NCBI RefSeq assembly: GCF_004366815.1
Contig: NZ_SORI01000014.1
Location: 1 to 64,000 of the forward strand
Length of the DNA stretch: 64,000 nucleotides
Origin: Aminivibrio pyruvatiphilus
Lineage (GTDB): Bacteria > Synergistota > Synergistia > Synergistales > Aminobacteriaceae
Direction of reading: 5' to 3'
Shown: piece by piece, positions 55,502-63,686 of the stretch
Position numbering within the stretch: the stretch's first letter is position 1
Layout: each line of letters opens with the position of its first letter
Made by a program: the position numbers and the translations under genes
The notes under the pieces: generated by a model
What the model saw: only the letters and a program-made list of their open reading frames with translations
Told to the model about the DNA's origin: nothing
The model's database searches: none

Positions 55502-57994
55502 CTAGCGGCCCACGATGCCCATGCCGTTGATGATCCGGTCGAGCATCTCGTCCACGGTGGTGATGTACCTGGCGATGGCGTTGAAGGCCTGCTGGAACTT
55601 GATGATGTCCATCATCTCTTCGTCGATGTTGACCCCCATGACCGACTGGCGCTGGTTGTTGATCTGGTTGATGAGGGCGTTCTGGTTTTTGAGCATGGTT
55701 TTCGCCCGGTCTCCCTGGGCGCCGAGGCTTGCGATGAAGGACTCGTAAAATTCGTTGAAGTCCGCGCTTCGGCTCTGGAGAACCTTGGTCTGCTTGAGCT
55801 GGGCCATGCGGAGGGCGTTGCTGCCGTCCCCGGAGCCGTTGGAGAAGCCGTTTCCGTCGCCCGAGGCTGCGGCGATGAGGCTGCGGTCCTCGTCGATCGC
55901 CCTGTTGATCTCCAGCAGGCGGCTTGCGCCGTACCGGACCGCTATGGGGTTGAAGTAGGCCACCCCTGTGGTGGTTTCGCTCTCCCCCACTCCGTAGCCG
56001 CCGTAGTGGAGGGCGTTCATCTCCTTGACGAGGCCGTAGGCCATTTCGTCCAGGACGTCGAGGAAGTCGAGGATGATGTCGTCCCGTGCCTCGAGGGCGC
56101 CCCTGATGGCCCCTCCCTTGACGTGGTGCCGCACGGTGATGTCCGATTCGCCCACGGCCCGAAGCTCCATCCGGATGCCCGGGGAGACTTCCTCGAGGGT
56201 GCTTGCGGAGTAGTCGTTCAGGACGGGTACCCGCCGGGCGTTCCGCACCATGTTGCTCTCGGAAAGATACAGTTTGCCGTCGAAGGTGAAGGCGGCGTCC
56301 CGGGCATATTCCCTGTAGTTCGTGCTGCCGTCGCCGTTGAGGAAGCCGAGGCGCTTGGCGATCTGGAGGCTGCCGTTTTCGTCGCCGAGGACGTTGATCC
56401 GGTGAGCTTCACCAGCCGCGTTGCTTTTCAGGGTGAGGAAATAGGTGTTGGTGGCGGCGTCGAGCTCGATGGAGGCATGGAGCCAGTTCTCCGGCTTCGT
56501 GAGGCCGTTTGAGGCGTCGGAGAAGGCGCTGTTGATCTTGTTCTTTATGGTCTCCAGGGTATCCTCCTCCACCACTTCGATGGAAACGGAAGGAGCGGAG
56601 TTTTCCATGCCGAGGGCCGACACGAGGCCGCCCTTGACGTCCGTTATGGAGAGAAGGTGGTTCAGGGTGCTGGAAAAGGTCATCTGGGTGCCGGCGCCGT
56701 TGAGGGTGACGCTGATCTCGCCGCCGAAACTGGTGCTCAGGAACCCCTGGAGGTCGGTGAGGGTGAGATCCGCGCCCGCGGACGACGCGGCATTGACGCC
56801 GTCGGAGAGATCCCACGTACCGGTTCCGGCGTTCCACGTCACGGAGATTTCCCGCTCGAAGGATCCTGCGGACACCCTGAAGGAGTGGCTTTCTCCGGGT
56901 ATGCCCGAAGGAAGTGCTATGCCCCCGGTCAGAACGGAGGAGACGGACCTGGTGCCCTGGCTTCCCACCTGGAGGGTGAAGGTGCCCCTGAGGTTGAGGG
57001 CCTCCGTCATGGTCTCGGGCTTGATCCGGTCGGGGCAGGCGGACTCGCCGTAGCCCACGGACCAGGCGGATTCGGAGGCGAGCCGCTGGACGTTCACCGT
57101 GTGGATGGCCTCGGGAGCACCCTGCTCGATAGTTGCGAAGAGCACCGACGGGTTGGAGACGTGGTCGAAGAGGTTGTCCTCCACCTGTACGTCAAAGAAG
57201 CCGGTGTTTCCCGCCACGGGAACGGCCACAAGATGCCGGGTCTGGTCTCCCTGGACGAGGAGCTTGCCGCCGAGGTCGATTTTGAATTCCCCGTCCCCTT
57301 CGAGGCAGGGAGGGTTCACCGAGATGTCGATGAGCTTCGAGAGCTTGTCCACCAGAACGTCCCGCTTGTCCATGAGGTCGTTGGGGTTGCCCCCCACGCC
57401 CTGGACCTGCTTTATGGTGGTGTTGAGGCCGGCGATCTGGTCGATGAGGGTGTTGGCCTCGTCCACCATGAGTTTTATGTCCCTGTTGAGGGCGGTGCGG
57501 TATTCGTCATAATTCCTGACGAGCTGGCCGAGGTAGACGGTGAGGTTCTTGGTCTTCTCCACCATGTCCTCCCGGACGGCGGAGTCGTCGGGCCGCTTGC
57601 TGAGTTCCTGAAGGCTCGACCAGTAGGTGTCCAGGGCGGTCTTCAGACCGGCTCCCGCAGGCTCGTTGACGTAGACCTCCACCGTGGAGAGGGCGTTCTG
57701 GATCTGTTCCCAGTATCCCTTGACGGTCATTTCTTCCCTATACTGGATGTCGAGAAAGGCGTCCCGGAGACGGACAATGGCGTCGATCTGCACGCCGGTG
57801 CCGACCTGCCCCGGAATGTTGGGCCTGTTGAGGGCCGGGTTGGTGAAGGGGCTCGTGGTGGACGCCTCCACCCGCTGGCGGGAGTATCCCTCCACGTCGG
57901 CGTTGGAGATGTTGTGCCCCGCGGTCTCCATGCCGCGGCGGAAATAGTCCATGGCACGGCGTCCCATTTCAAGTCCGAAGAAGCTGTTCCACAT
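55502..57994 (-). CDS. flgK: Flagellar hook-associated protein FlgK (HAP1)
   Basis: 830 residues, longer than the 450-650 common for FlgK. The conserved N-terminus FFGLEMGRRAMDYFRRGMETAGHNISNADVEGYSRQRV is present, as is the C-terminal SVMGVNIDEEMMDIIKFQQAFNAIARYITTVDEMLDRII. The start ATG 57994 follows AGGAGGG; the frame stays open into flgN upstream. It caps the hook and begins the filament junction. It is in one operon with flgM, flgN and flgL. Confidence 0.95.
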   Translation of the reverse strand: MWNSFFGLEMGRRAMDYFRRGMETAGHNISNADVEGYSRQRVEASTTSPFTNPALNRPNIPGQVGTGVQIDAIVRLRDAFLDIQYREEMTVKGYWEQIQNALSTVEVYVNEPAGAGLKTALDTYWSSLQELSKRPDDSAVREDMVEKTKNLTVYLGQLVRNYDEYRTALNRDIKLMVDEANTLIDQIAGLNTTIKQVQGVGGNPNDLMDKRDVLVDKLSKLIDISVNPPCLEGDGEFKIDLGGKLLVQGDQTRHLVAVPVAGNTGFFDVQVEDNLFDHVSNPSVLFATIEQGAPEAIHTVNVQRLASESAWSVGYGESACPDRIKPETMTEALNLRGTFTLQVGSQGTRSVSSVLTGGIALPSGIPGESHSFRVSAGSFEREISVTWNAGTGTWDLSDGVNAASSAGADLTLTDLQGFLSTSFGGEISVTLNGAGTQMTFSSTLNHLLSITDVKGGLVSALGMENSAPSVSIEVVEEDTLETIKNKINSAFSDASNGLTKPENWLHASIELDAATNTYFLTLKSNAAGEAHRINVLGDENGSLQIAKRLGFLNGDGSTNYREYARDAAFTFDGKLYLSESNMVRNARRVPVLNDYSASTLEEVSPGIRMELRAVGESDITVRHHVKGGAIRGALEARDDIILDFLDVLDEMAYGLVKEMNALHYGGYGVGESETTTGVAYFNPIAVRYGASRLLEINRAIDEDRSLIAAASGDGNGFSNGSGDGSNALRMAQLKQTKVLQSRSADFNEFYESFIASLGAQGDRAKTMLKNQNALINQINNQRQSVMGVNIDEEMMDIIKFQQAFNAIARYITTVDEMLDRIINGMGIVGR

Positions 57995-58008
57995 GGCCGA
58001 TGGCCCTC

Positions 58009-58458
58009 CTAACCCCGAAAATCCACTCCCGGCCGGGAGGGGTACATTCCCTGAAGCCGTCTCCATTCGGCGATCATCATGCCGCCGAGGCGCTGGTTTT
58101 CATCCACGAGACCCGCAAGGATCTGCATCTCCGACTGGAGCTTCCGGACGGCGAGCTCCAGGGCGGAGGCCGTTTCTTTCAACGAGGCGGCGTCGTCCCC
58201 CCGGAGGCGTTCGCAGATGGCGGAAACCTTCGGCTCGCAGGCGAGCTGGCCGGCCAGTTCCGCCGCCATTTTGGCCCTCTGGTTTTCCAGGGCTTCGGCG
58301 GAAAAGCCGAGGTTCTGCAGGTCCCGGAAGAGGTCCTGTAATAATTCGAGGCGCCCGTTCTGGAGCGCCTCTCGTTGCTGTACGGTGACATCCGCAAGAG
58401 CCCGCAGGGTTTCTGCCTGCCGGGCAAGCACGGCGCCCAGGGCAGCGGGAGAAGCCAC
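58009..58458 (-). CDS. flgN: FlgN-family flagellar export chaperone
   Basis: 149 residues, almost entirely helical: LARQAETLRALADVTVQQREALQNGRLELLQDLFRDLQNLGF. FlgN keeps FlgK and FlgL export-competent. Sequence identity in this family is low; the call relies on size, coiled-coil pattern and its place between flgM and flgK. The start is GTG, 6 nt after GGGGAGG, and 2 nt from the flgM stop. Confidence 0.8.
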   Translation of the reverse strand: MASPAALGAVLARQAETLRALADVTVQQREALQNGRLELLQDLFRDLQNLGFSAEALENQRAKMAAELAGQLACEPKVSAICERLRGDDAASLKETASALELAVRKLQSEMQILAGLVDENQRLGGMMIAEWRRLQGMYPSRPGVDFRG

Positions 58459-58460
58459 CG

Positions 58461-58748
58461 TTATTCCTCCCCGTTCAGCAGGCCGGCGACGATAAGGCTC
58501 CGGGCGACCTTCTCGAGGTCGGGAGCGTAGGTCCCTTCCTGGATCTGCCTTCTGAAGCCTTCGACAAGATCTTCGCGGACGTCGGGAATCTTCTTCAGCT
58601 CGGCGGAAACCTTGGAGAGTTCCACTGCGAAGGAACTGAATTCCACTCCGTCCCTGCCCCCCTCTCCGGAGGCCGACTGGAGGCTTTTCTTGACGTTGAT
58701 CTTGTTCACTGCTTTCGGTCCGTACACTCCAGGAATCTTCTCAATCAT
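58461..58748 (-). CDS. flgM: Anti-sigma-28 factor FlgM
   Basis: 95 residues. KINVKKSLQSASGEGGRDGVEFSSFAVELSKVSAELKKIPDVREDLVEGFRRQIQEGTYAPDLEKVARSL follows the FlgM pattern: disordered N-terminus, then helices with RxEkVeelkxxIxxGxYxvdpxkvAxxL. It binds sigma-28 until exported through the finished hook. ATG 58748 has GGGGTGATC upstream, a strong match to the 16S tail; a GTG three codons earlier is within that site. A sigma-28 promoter precedes it. Confidence 0.9.
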   Translation of the reverse strand: MIEKIPGVYGPKAVNKINVKKSLQSASGEGGRDGVEFSSFAVELSKVSAELKKIPDVREDLVEGFRRQIQEGTYAPDLEKVARSLIVAGLLNGEE

Positions 58749-58790
58749 ATCGATCACCCCGTACAGGAGAAACTTTTCTCTTCACAATGG

Positions 58791-58818
58791 TTATCGGACG
58801 ACAATCATTCAGGCTTTA
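58791..58818 (-). promoter_or_regulatory. Sigma-28 promoter of flgM-flgN-flgK-flgL
   Basis: On the minus strand TAAAGCCT (58811-58818) and TCCGATAA (58791-58798) are 12 nt apart. The sigma-28 consensus is TAAAGTTT, 11 nt, GCCGATAA; there is one mismatch in the -10. The -35 overlaps the end of comF. Control by sigma-28 would place flgM in an autoregulatory loop. Confidence 0.7.
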
Positions 58819-59435
58819 GGGGCTATGGTCCAGGCAAGGGCGAGAACCGCCTTTCCTCCTCCCAAGGCCGCGGCTTCGGCGGCCCGGAGCAGGGTGGTTC
58901 CCGTGGTGGAGACGTCGTCCACTATGACGGCTCTTTTTCCCTCAAGCTGCTTTCCCCGGGGAAGGATGGCTCCGGCGGGCATGCTCCTGCGCTCCCCTTC
59001 CTCAAGGGAAGTCTGGGCAGCCCGGAGGCCGTTCCACTGCAGCCCGTCCGCCACGGGCACGCCCCATTCCCGGGAAATTCCCTCGGCGAGGGCCTGGGAC
59101 TGGTTGTACCCCCTTCCGCTGTCGGCATGGAGGGGTACGGGAACGAGGATATCGCAGAGGGGCCTCGGGAAGATCCTGCCGAGGGCATGGCCCATGGCGA
59201 CGCCGAGGGGACGGTTGCGGCCGTATTTCAGCTCGAGGACGAGGTCCCGGAGGACCCCTTCGTGGATTCCTCCCGCCTCGAGGGTCAGGGAGCCGAGATC
59301 CGCCGGAAGGGGCGGCGCCAGAAGGGGCAGAAGGCAGGTGACGCATGCGGGCACCCCGAGGGCTCCGCAGAAAGGGCAGGCGGCAGGCCAGAGGAGGTGG
59401 GTTCCGAAGCGGAGGACCGCCTCAGGAATACTCAA
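58809..59435 (-). CDS. comF: ComF-family phosphoribosyltransferase-like protein
   Basis: 208 residues from a TTG at 59435, 6 nt after GGAGG. The N-terminal zinc finger has CPFCG...CVTC (about 20-35). The PRTase domain has DILVPVPLHADSGRGYNQSQALAEGIS and the PRPP loop AVIVDDVSTTGTTLLRAAE. ComF proteins are linked to DNA uptake in competence, but homologs are also common in non-competent bacteria. It overlaps the acetyltransferase gene by 14 nt. Confidence 0.9.
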   Translation of the reverse strand: MSIPEAVLRFGTHLLWPAACPFCGALGVPACVTCLLPLLAPPLPADLGSLTLEAGGIHEGVLRDLVLELKYGRNRPLGVAMGHALGRIFPRPLCDILVPVPLHADSGRGYNQSQALAEGISREWGVPVADGLQWNGLRAAQTSLEEGERRSMPAGAILPRGKQLEGKRAVIVDDVSTTGTTLLRAAEAAALGGGKAVLALAWTIAPKA

Positions 59436-59841
59436 TGGGCCTCCGGAGAAGCATGAGGGCCCCTTCCTTCGGGGCGAACCCGTGGGGGGTGAGGAAGGAA
59501 GCGAGTTCGCTGGTATAGGTGATGATGAGGGGAATGTGCTTGATCGCCGGGTGGCCGAGGGCGTAATCCAGCAGCGAGGTGCCCACCTTCTTTCCCTGGT
59601 GGTCCGGGTGGACCATGATGTCCCAGAGGGAAGCACGGTAGACGAAGTCGGTGAGGACACGGCAAAAGGCCACAAGGTGGTCGTCGTGCCGGACGCTGAA
59701 GCACATGGAGGTGCCTTCCAGCATCCGGGCGATGTCGTCCTGGGAACGGCTCTTTCCCCACCGGGTGAACCGGTAGAGGTTCGCCAGCTCCTCCGGGGAG
59801 ACGGCGTGCTTGCTGTCGTAGAAAAAGTACCCGCCGTTCAT
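59422..59841 (-). CDS. GNAT-family N-acetyltransferase
   Basis: 139 residues. The acetyl-CoA motif is SLWDIMVHPDHQGKKVGTSLLDYAL, with YTSELASFLTPHGFAPKEGAL as the C-terminal strand and helix. The frame is open upstream, but ATG 59841 overlaps the stop of the zinc-ribbon gene (ATGA). The substrate is unknown. Its place between a zinc-ribbon gene and comF gives no specific clue. Confidence 0.87.
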   Translation of the reverse strand: MNGGYFFYDSKHAVSPEELANLYRFTRWGKSRSQDDIARMLEGTSMCFSVRHDDHLVAFCRVLTDFVYRASLWDIMVHPDHQGKKVGTSLLDYALGHPAIKHIPLIITYTSELASFLTPHGFAPKEGALMLLRRPIEYS

Positions 59842-60056
59842 GCCCGGTCCTCGTCCGCAGGGCGGGCCGCAAGGGCCATGCCGCACACGATTTTCCGCAG
59901 GTCGGTCTTCCGGGCGTCCGACGAAACGGGAAGCTGCACCACCTGCCCCGTGCCGCAGCACGGGCAGATCCAGGTGGCCCTCGCCATGCCGTCCGCATCC
60001 GGGGTTCCGGCGATGACCTTCGATTCTCCGCAAACCTGGCACGCCACGATAAGCAT
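59838..60056 (-). CDS. Small zinc-ribbon protein
   Basis: 72 residues with two knuckles, CQVCG and CPCCG, about 24 residues apart, forming one zinc ribbon. The C-terminal tail has no clear motif. CTGGAGG lies 8 nt before the ATG. Function is unknown; the neighbouring acetyltransferase is translationally coupled. Confidence 0.8.
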   Translation of the reverse strand: MLIVACQVCGESKVIAGTPDADGMARATWICPCCGTGQVVQLPVSSDARKTDLRKIVCGMALAARPADEDRA

Positions 60057-60073
60057 TTTTCTGCCTCCAGCCT

Positions 60074-61243
60074 TTATTGTCCCTCCGCCGGGCGGAGATT
60101 GAGGGCCACCCGGACAGGGCCTTCCGTATATATGTCGTCCGCCGCGGCAATTTCCACGGTCAGCTTTGACTCCGCTTTCCGGATGGTTTCCACCGCCTCG
60201 AAAAATGCCGTGGCGTCCAGGGCACCCACCTTCCCTGTGGCAGGATCAGGCTTTATGGAGTCCTGGACGGCCTTTCTGTTCACCATGCGCAGGATAAGGT
60301 GAAGTTCCGCCTCGGCGTTCTCCCCTACCGCCCCGGGGTCCACGGTCTGGACGTAGAGGACTTCCCCTTTCCGGTAGACGAGCACGCTGTCGCTGACCTC
60401 GTAGGTTATCCTGATGTCCTCGCCGAACACGGCGTTTGCCTCAGCCACGGTCCGGATGAATTTCCGGCCCTGCTGTTCAGTGCAGGAGGCGATGCTTTCC
60501 ATCTCCTTTTCGATGTCCACGGCAAGGACGATTTCCGACGGGCTCAGGCCGGTCCTGGCGGCGATGACGTATTCCGCCTGGCGCCGGAGCTCCTGGAAGA
60601 TCTGCTCCACCTCCGACCGGCCGCTCATGGGTTCCACGGCCATCTGGCCGAGAATTTCCTTGGCGAAGACCGCAATGCGGCCGCTCCGTATCTGGATAAG
60701 GCCCTTCCGAAGCTCTTCCGCCTCGCTCTTGAGTTCCTCCACCGAGGCGCTGAGGGCTGTTTTTTCTTCTTCGAGCTGGTCCCGCTCTTTCTGGGTGGTG
60801 GAAAGGCTCTGCCGGATTTCATCGAGAAGGGGCTGGGCGGTGGCGAGTTCTTTCTGGACTGAGAGGAGTTTCTCCTCCTGTTCCTTGAGGCGCTTTTCGC
60901 TGTCCAGGAGGTTGATGGCCATGAGCTGGGATTCGCTCCTGCTTTCCTGGAGATCCCGGGTGAGGGACTGGAGCTGTCCCTGGATGAATTTCATGCTGAA
61001 GAGGGCGGTGCGGACATTTTCCGAGATGATGGTCATGGTGATCAGGATGGCGATGGAAATGAATACGCCCGTGATGGCGGTGATGAGGCGGCTGGTGTCC
61101 CGGGGCCGGAGGCCGAAGAGGGAGATGCGCTTTTTTCCTATGCGCATTCCCAGGACGTCGCCGAGGTACGCAAGAATGCCGCTGACGACGATCAGCGTGA
61201 GGATGAGTCTCCAGTTCATGTCGGACCAGAGTTGCAGCTGCAT
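60074..61243 (-). CDS. DUF3084 membrane coiled-coil protein
   Basis: 389 residues from ATG 61243 (GGGAGG 7 nt upstream). Two transmembrane helices (about 11-30 and 50-72) flank the conserved DVLGMRIGKKRISLFGLRPRDTSRLITAITG. A coiled coil (about 85-195, LLDSEKRLKEQEEKLLSVQKELATAQPLLDEIRQSL...) leads to a globular C-terminal domain. The family occurs in cyanobacteria, Synergistota and some Firmicutes, and its function is not known. The upstream region carries a striking palindrome around a TATAAT sequence. Confidence 0.82.
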   Translation of the reverse strand: MQLQLWSDMNWRLILTLIVVSGILAYLGDVLGMRIGKKRISLFGLRPRDTSRLITAITGVFISIAILITMTIISENVRTALFSMKFIQGQLQSLTRDLQESRSESQLMAINLLDSEKRLKEQEEKLLSVQKELATAQPLLDEIRQSLSTTQKERDQLEEEKTALSASVEELKSEAEELRKGLIQIRSGRIAVFAKEILGQMAVEPMSGRSEVEQIFQELRRQAEYVIAARTGLSPSEIVLAVDIEKEMESIASCTEQQGRKFIRTVAEANAVFGEDIRITYEVSDSVLVYRKGEVLYVQTVDPGAVGENAEAELHLILRMVNRKAVQDSIKPDPATGKVGALDATAFFEAVETIRKAESKLTVEIAAADDIYTEGPVRVALNLRPAEGQ

Positions 61244-61310
61244 GGCGATCCTCCCGGCCGTTCCGGCTTGTCCGCCTTCCGGGGCGGAAGAGACCCCGAA
61301 AAAAACGGAT

Positions 61311-61333
61311 GACTCGTCTATTATAGACGAGTC
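61311..61333 (-). promoter_or_regulatory. Palindrome with TATAAT at its centre, upstream of the DUF3084 gene
   Basis: Perfect 10-bp arms GACTCGTCTA and TAGACGAGTC surround TTA/TAA, so on the minus strand TATAAT (61320-61325) sits in the middle. It lies about 70 nt before the DUF3084 start. It could be an operator over the -10 box, although no good -35 was found. The transcript could also fold here, with T7 following after 5 nt, as a weak terminator for the upstream gene. Confidence 0.5.
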
Positions 61334-61405
61334 TCCCGGAATGGGCCACGAAATTTCACTGATTTCTGCCGGTGAGGGAAAGGAAACCGGGGATGCTTCT
61401 TTTCC

Positions 61406-61784
61406 TGTCATCCAGACGGCCTGATTTTCGCCGGATCGCGTCCCCGGAGGGGGAGGATCTGGGCTTGTCTCCGGAAAACCAACTGCGAGATCCTTCACTT
61501 CGTTCAGGATGACAAACCGGGATCCTCGCATTCGCTCGGGATGACGACCAAAGCGGCCATGAATCCGGATTCAGAATGACATAGAGGGTGTCATCCTGAG
61601 GCCGGGGTCATGGCCGATCTCGTCCCCGGAGGGGAAGGATCTCGGGGTTGTTTTGGGTTTGCTCAACTTGATTCTGAAAGCCCTAAAACCAGATCCTTCA
61701 CTTCGTTCAGGATGACAAACCGGGATCCTCGCATTAGCTCGGGATGACAACCCAAGCGGCCGTGTATCCGGATTCAGAATGACA
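61406..61784. repeat. Intergenic repeat cluster 6
   Basis: Facing repeat half-units between the DUF3084 and YkgJ-like genes. A 94-bp segment occurs twice (61488-61581 and 61691-61784) with only a few differences. It includes AGATCCTTCACTTCGTTCAG, GATGACAAACCGGGATCCTC and a CCGGATTCAGAATGACA end. No coding sequence was seen. Confidence 0.88.
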
Positions 61785-61796
61785 GAGAACCGGGTC

Positions 61797-62213
61797 TCAG
61801 AGGAGGTCCGGGAAGGGGCACGCCGCCATGGCCAGGGCAATTTCCTCCGCGGAGTGGAATTCTCCCCCGTTCATGCCGGGACAGGTCAGGGCGGCCTCGT
61901 CCCAGGCGTCACGGGAAGCGAGCAGGACGGGCCAGAAGGGAAAGAGCCTGCACTGGAGGGGACGGACAGGATAGATGCTGCACCGGTTTGTTTCCCCGTT
62001 ATGAAAGACGCATTCGCCCCCGCTCTTTTCCTTCAGGCTCGGGGCGCGCCACCTGCCGGTGACGTAGCGGTTCCTGAACTCTTCGGTCCCGGTGCCGAGA
62101 AAGGCGGCCATGGCAGCCTCCTCTTCCGGGGTGAAATAGATGGCTCCCGGCTCACCCCGGCAGCACCTGCCGCATCCGAGGCAGGTGAACCGCAGGCCTT
62201 CTTCCCACCACAC
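61797..62213 (-). CDS. YkgJ-family cysteine cluster protein
   Basis: 138 residues with the family's Cys pattern: FTCLGCGRCCRG near the N-terminus, CVFHNGETNRCSIYPVRPLQCRLFPFWP in the middle and TCPGMNGG later. These Cys residues probably bind zinc or an Fe-S cluster. The start is a GTG directly after the FlgJ stop codon, so the two genes are linked. Function is unknown. Confidence 0.87.
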   Translation of the reverse strand: MWWEEGLRFTCLGCGRCCRGEPGAIYFTPEEEAAMAAFLGTGTEEFRNRYVTGRWRAPSLKEKSGGECVFHNGETNRCSIYPVRPLQCRLFPFWPVLLASRDAWDEAALTCPGMNGGEFHSAEEIALAMAACPFPDLL

Positions 62214-62558
62214 CTAGGATGGGCTTCCTTTCTCTTTTTCCTTCCCTTCCAGGTGAGGAACGAGGGATTCGTAGAGCATTTTCCACATGCCCGAACCGCC
62301 GCTGCGGGCAAGATATTCCGATGACATTTCCACGGAGAGGTCTTCGAGGGGACCGAAGGGGCGGTCCCGGTCCTCCCGCCCGCCGAATTCCCTGGCGTTG
62401 GAGGCCATTTTTTTCCAGAGTTCCGCCAGGAGGATGGATTCGAAGTGCTGGCAGGCCTCCCGGAGCCGTTCGTGTTCCTTTTTGGCCTTTGCGTCGTCCG
62501 GCGCCTGGGAAGGCCGGGAGGAGAGGGTCGCCGCGGCGAGGGGATGGAAGAGTGCCAC
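62214..62558 (-). CDS. flgJ: FlgJ N-terminal-like rod-binding protein
   Basis: 114 residues: only the rod-capping domain of FlgJ (LREACQHFESILLAELWKKM, ...SVEMSSEYLARSGGSGMWKMLYESL). The C-terminal muramidase domain of enterobacterial FlgJ is missing, as in many non-gamma-proteobacteria, so peptidoglycan hydrolysis must come from another protein. The start is GTG, 2 nt after the flgI stop. Confidence 0.9.
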   Translation of the reverse strand: MALFHPLAAATLSSRPSQAPDDAKAKKEHERLREACQHFESILLAELWKKMASNAREFGGREDRDRPFGPLEDLSVEMSSEYLARSGGSGMWKMLYESLVPHLEGKEKEKGSPS

Positions 62559-62560
62559 GG

Positions 62561-63673
62561 CTACATCACCACCAGTTCGCCGTGGAGCGCGCCGGCTTCC
62601 TTGACCGCCTGGAGGATGGCGATAACGTCCCTCGGGGAGGCCCCTACCGAGTTGAGGGCGTCCACCAGTTCCTTCACGGTGCTCGTGGAGTCGAGGGCGA
62701 TGAGCTGGGCCGCAGTTTCCTGGGCCTGGATGTCGGTGCGGGGCTGAACGGCGGTCCGTCCGCCGGCGAAGGGCTGGGGCTGGACCACTTCGGGGCTTTC
62801 GGTGACCTGGACGGTGAGGTTGCCGTGGGCCACGGCGACGGAGCTGATCCTCACGTCCCCGCCCATGACCACCGTTCCGGTCCGTTCGTTCACCGCCACC
62901 CGGGCCGCGCTGTCGGGCCGGAGGGAGAGCCCTTCGATCCGGGCGAGGAAAGCCGCCGGTGAGGATGCGTACTGGGGAGGCACGTTGACGGCCACCCGCC
63001 CCGCATCCACCGCCATGGCCACCGCGCCGAAGGCGCTGTTGATGGCCCGGGCCATCCGGTCGGAGGTGGTGAAGTCCGGGTTCCGGAGCAGGAGGTTCAC
63101 CTGTCTGCCCATAAGGGTGAAGTCGGTCTGGACGTCCCGTTCGACGATGGCGCCGCCGGGGACGCGCCCCACGGTGACCACGTTCTTCGACACCGATCCC
63201 GCCGCGCCTCCTGCGGCGAACCCGCCCACCATGACGGGTCCCTGGGCCACGGCATACACTCCTCCGTCCGCTCCCTTGAGGGGAACCTGGAGGAGGGTGC
63301 CGCCCTGGAGGCTCTTGGCGTCGCCCATGGTGCTCACGGTGACGTCTATTTTCTGCCCGGGCCGGGCGAAGGCGGGAAGGTCGGCTGTGATGGTGACCAC
63401 CGCCACGTTCCGGCTCTTCACGGCCTTGTCGTTCAGGGTGACCCCGAACTGGCTCATGAGGTTCCGGATCATCTGGGTAGCCATGGTTCCCTTGTCGCCC
63501 GTGCCCTGAAGGCCCATGACGATGCCCACTCCCACGAGCTGGTTCGACCGGACTCCTTCCACGTCGGCGAGGTCCTTGATCCTCACTGTGGGGTGTATCT
63601 CGGCCCCCAGTGCGGCCGGGGCCGTCAGGAGAAGGAAGAGGAAGGCCGCCGCGATTCTGCCCTTGAATGTCAT
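62561..63673 (-). CDS. flgI: Flagellar P-ring protein FlgI
   Basis: 370 residues with a cleavable signal peptide (about 1-23, ends APAALGAE). The family sequence begins IKDLADVEGVRSNQLVGVGIVMGLQGTGD and ends with TVKELVDALNSVGASPRDVIAILQAVKEAGALHGELVVM. FlgI forms the periplasmic bushing around the rod, so the cell has an outer membrane. GGGAGGAG lies 6 nt before ATG. Confidence 0.97.
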   Translation of the reverse strand: MTFKGRIAAAFLFLLLTAPAALGAEIHPTVRIKDLADVEGVRSNQLVGVGIVMGLQGTGDKGTMATQMIRNLMSQFGVTLNDKAVKSRNVAVVTITADLPAFARPGQKIDVTVSTMGDAKSLQGGTLLQVPLKGADGGVYAVAQGPVMVGGFAAGGAAGSVSKNVVTVGRVPGGAIVERDVQTDFTLMGRQVNLLLRNPDFTTSDRMARAINSAFGAVAMAVDAGRVAVNVPPQYASSPAAFLARIEGLSLRPDSAARVAVNERTGTVVMGGDVRISSVAVAHGNLTVQVTESPEVVQPQPFAGGRTAVQPRTDIQAQETAAQLIALDSTSTVKELVDALNSVGASPRDVIAILQAVKEAGALHGELVVM

Positions 63674-63686
63674 GAGCTGCTCCTCC

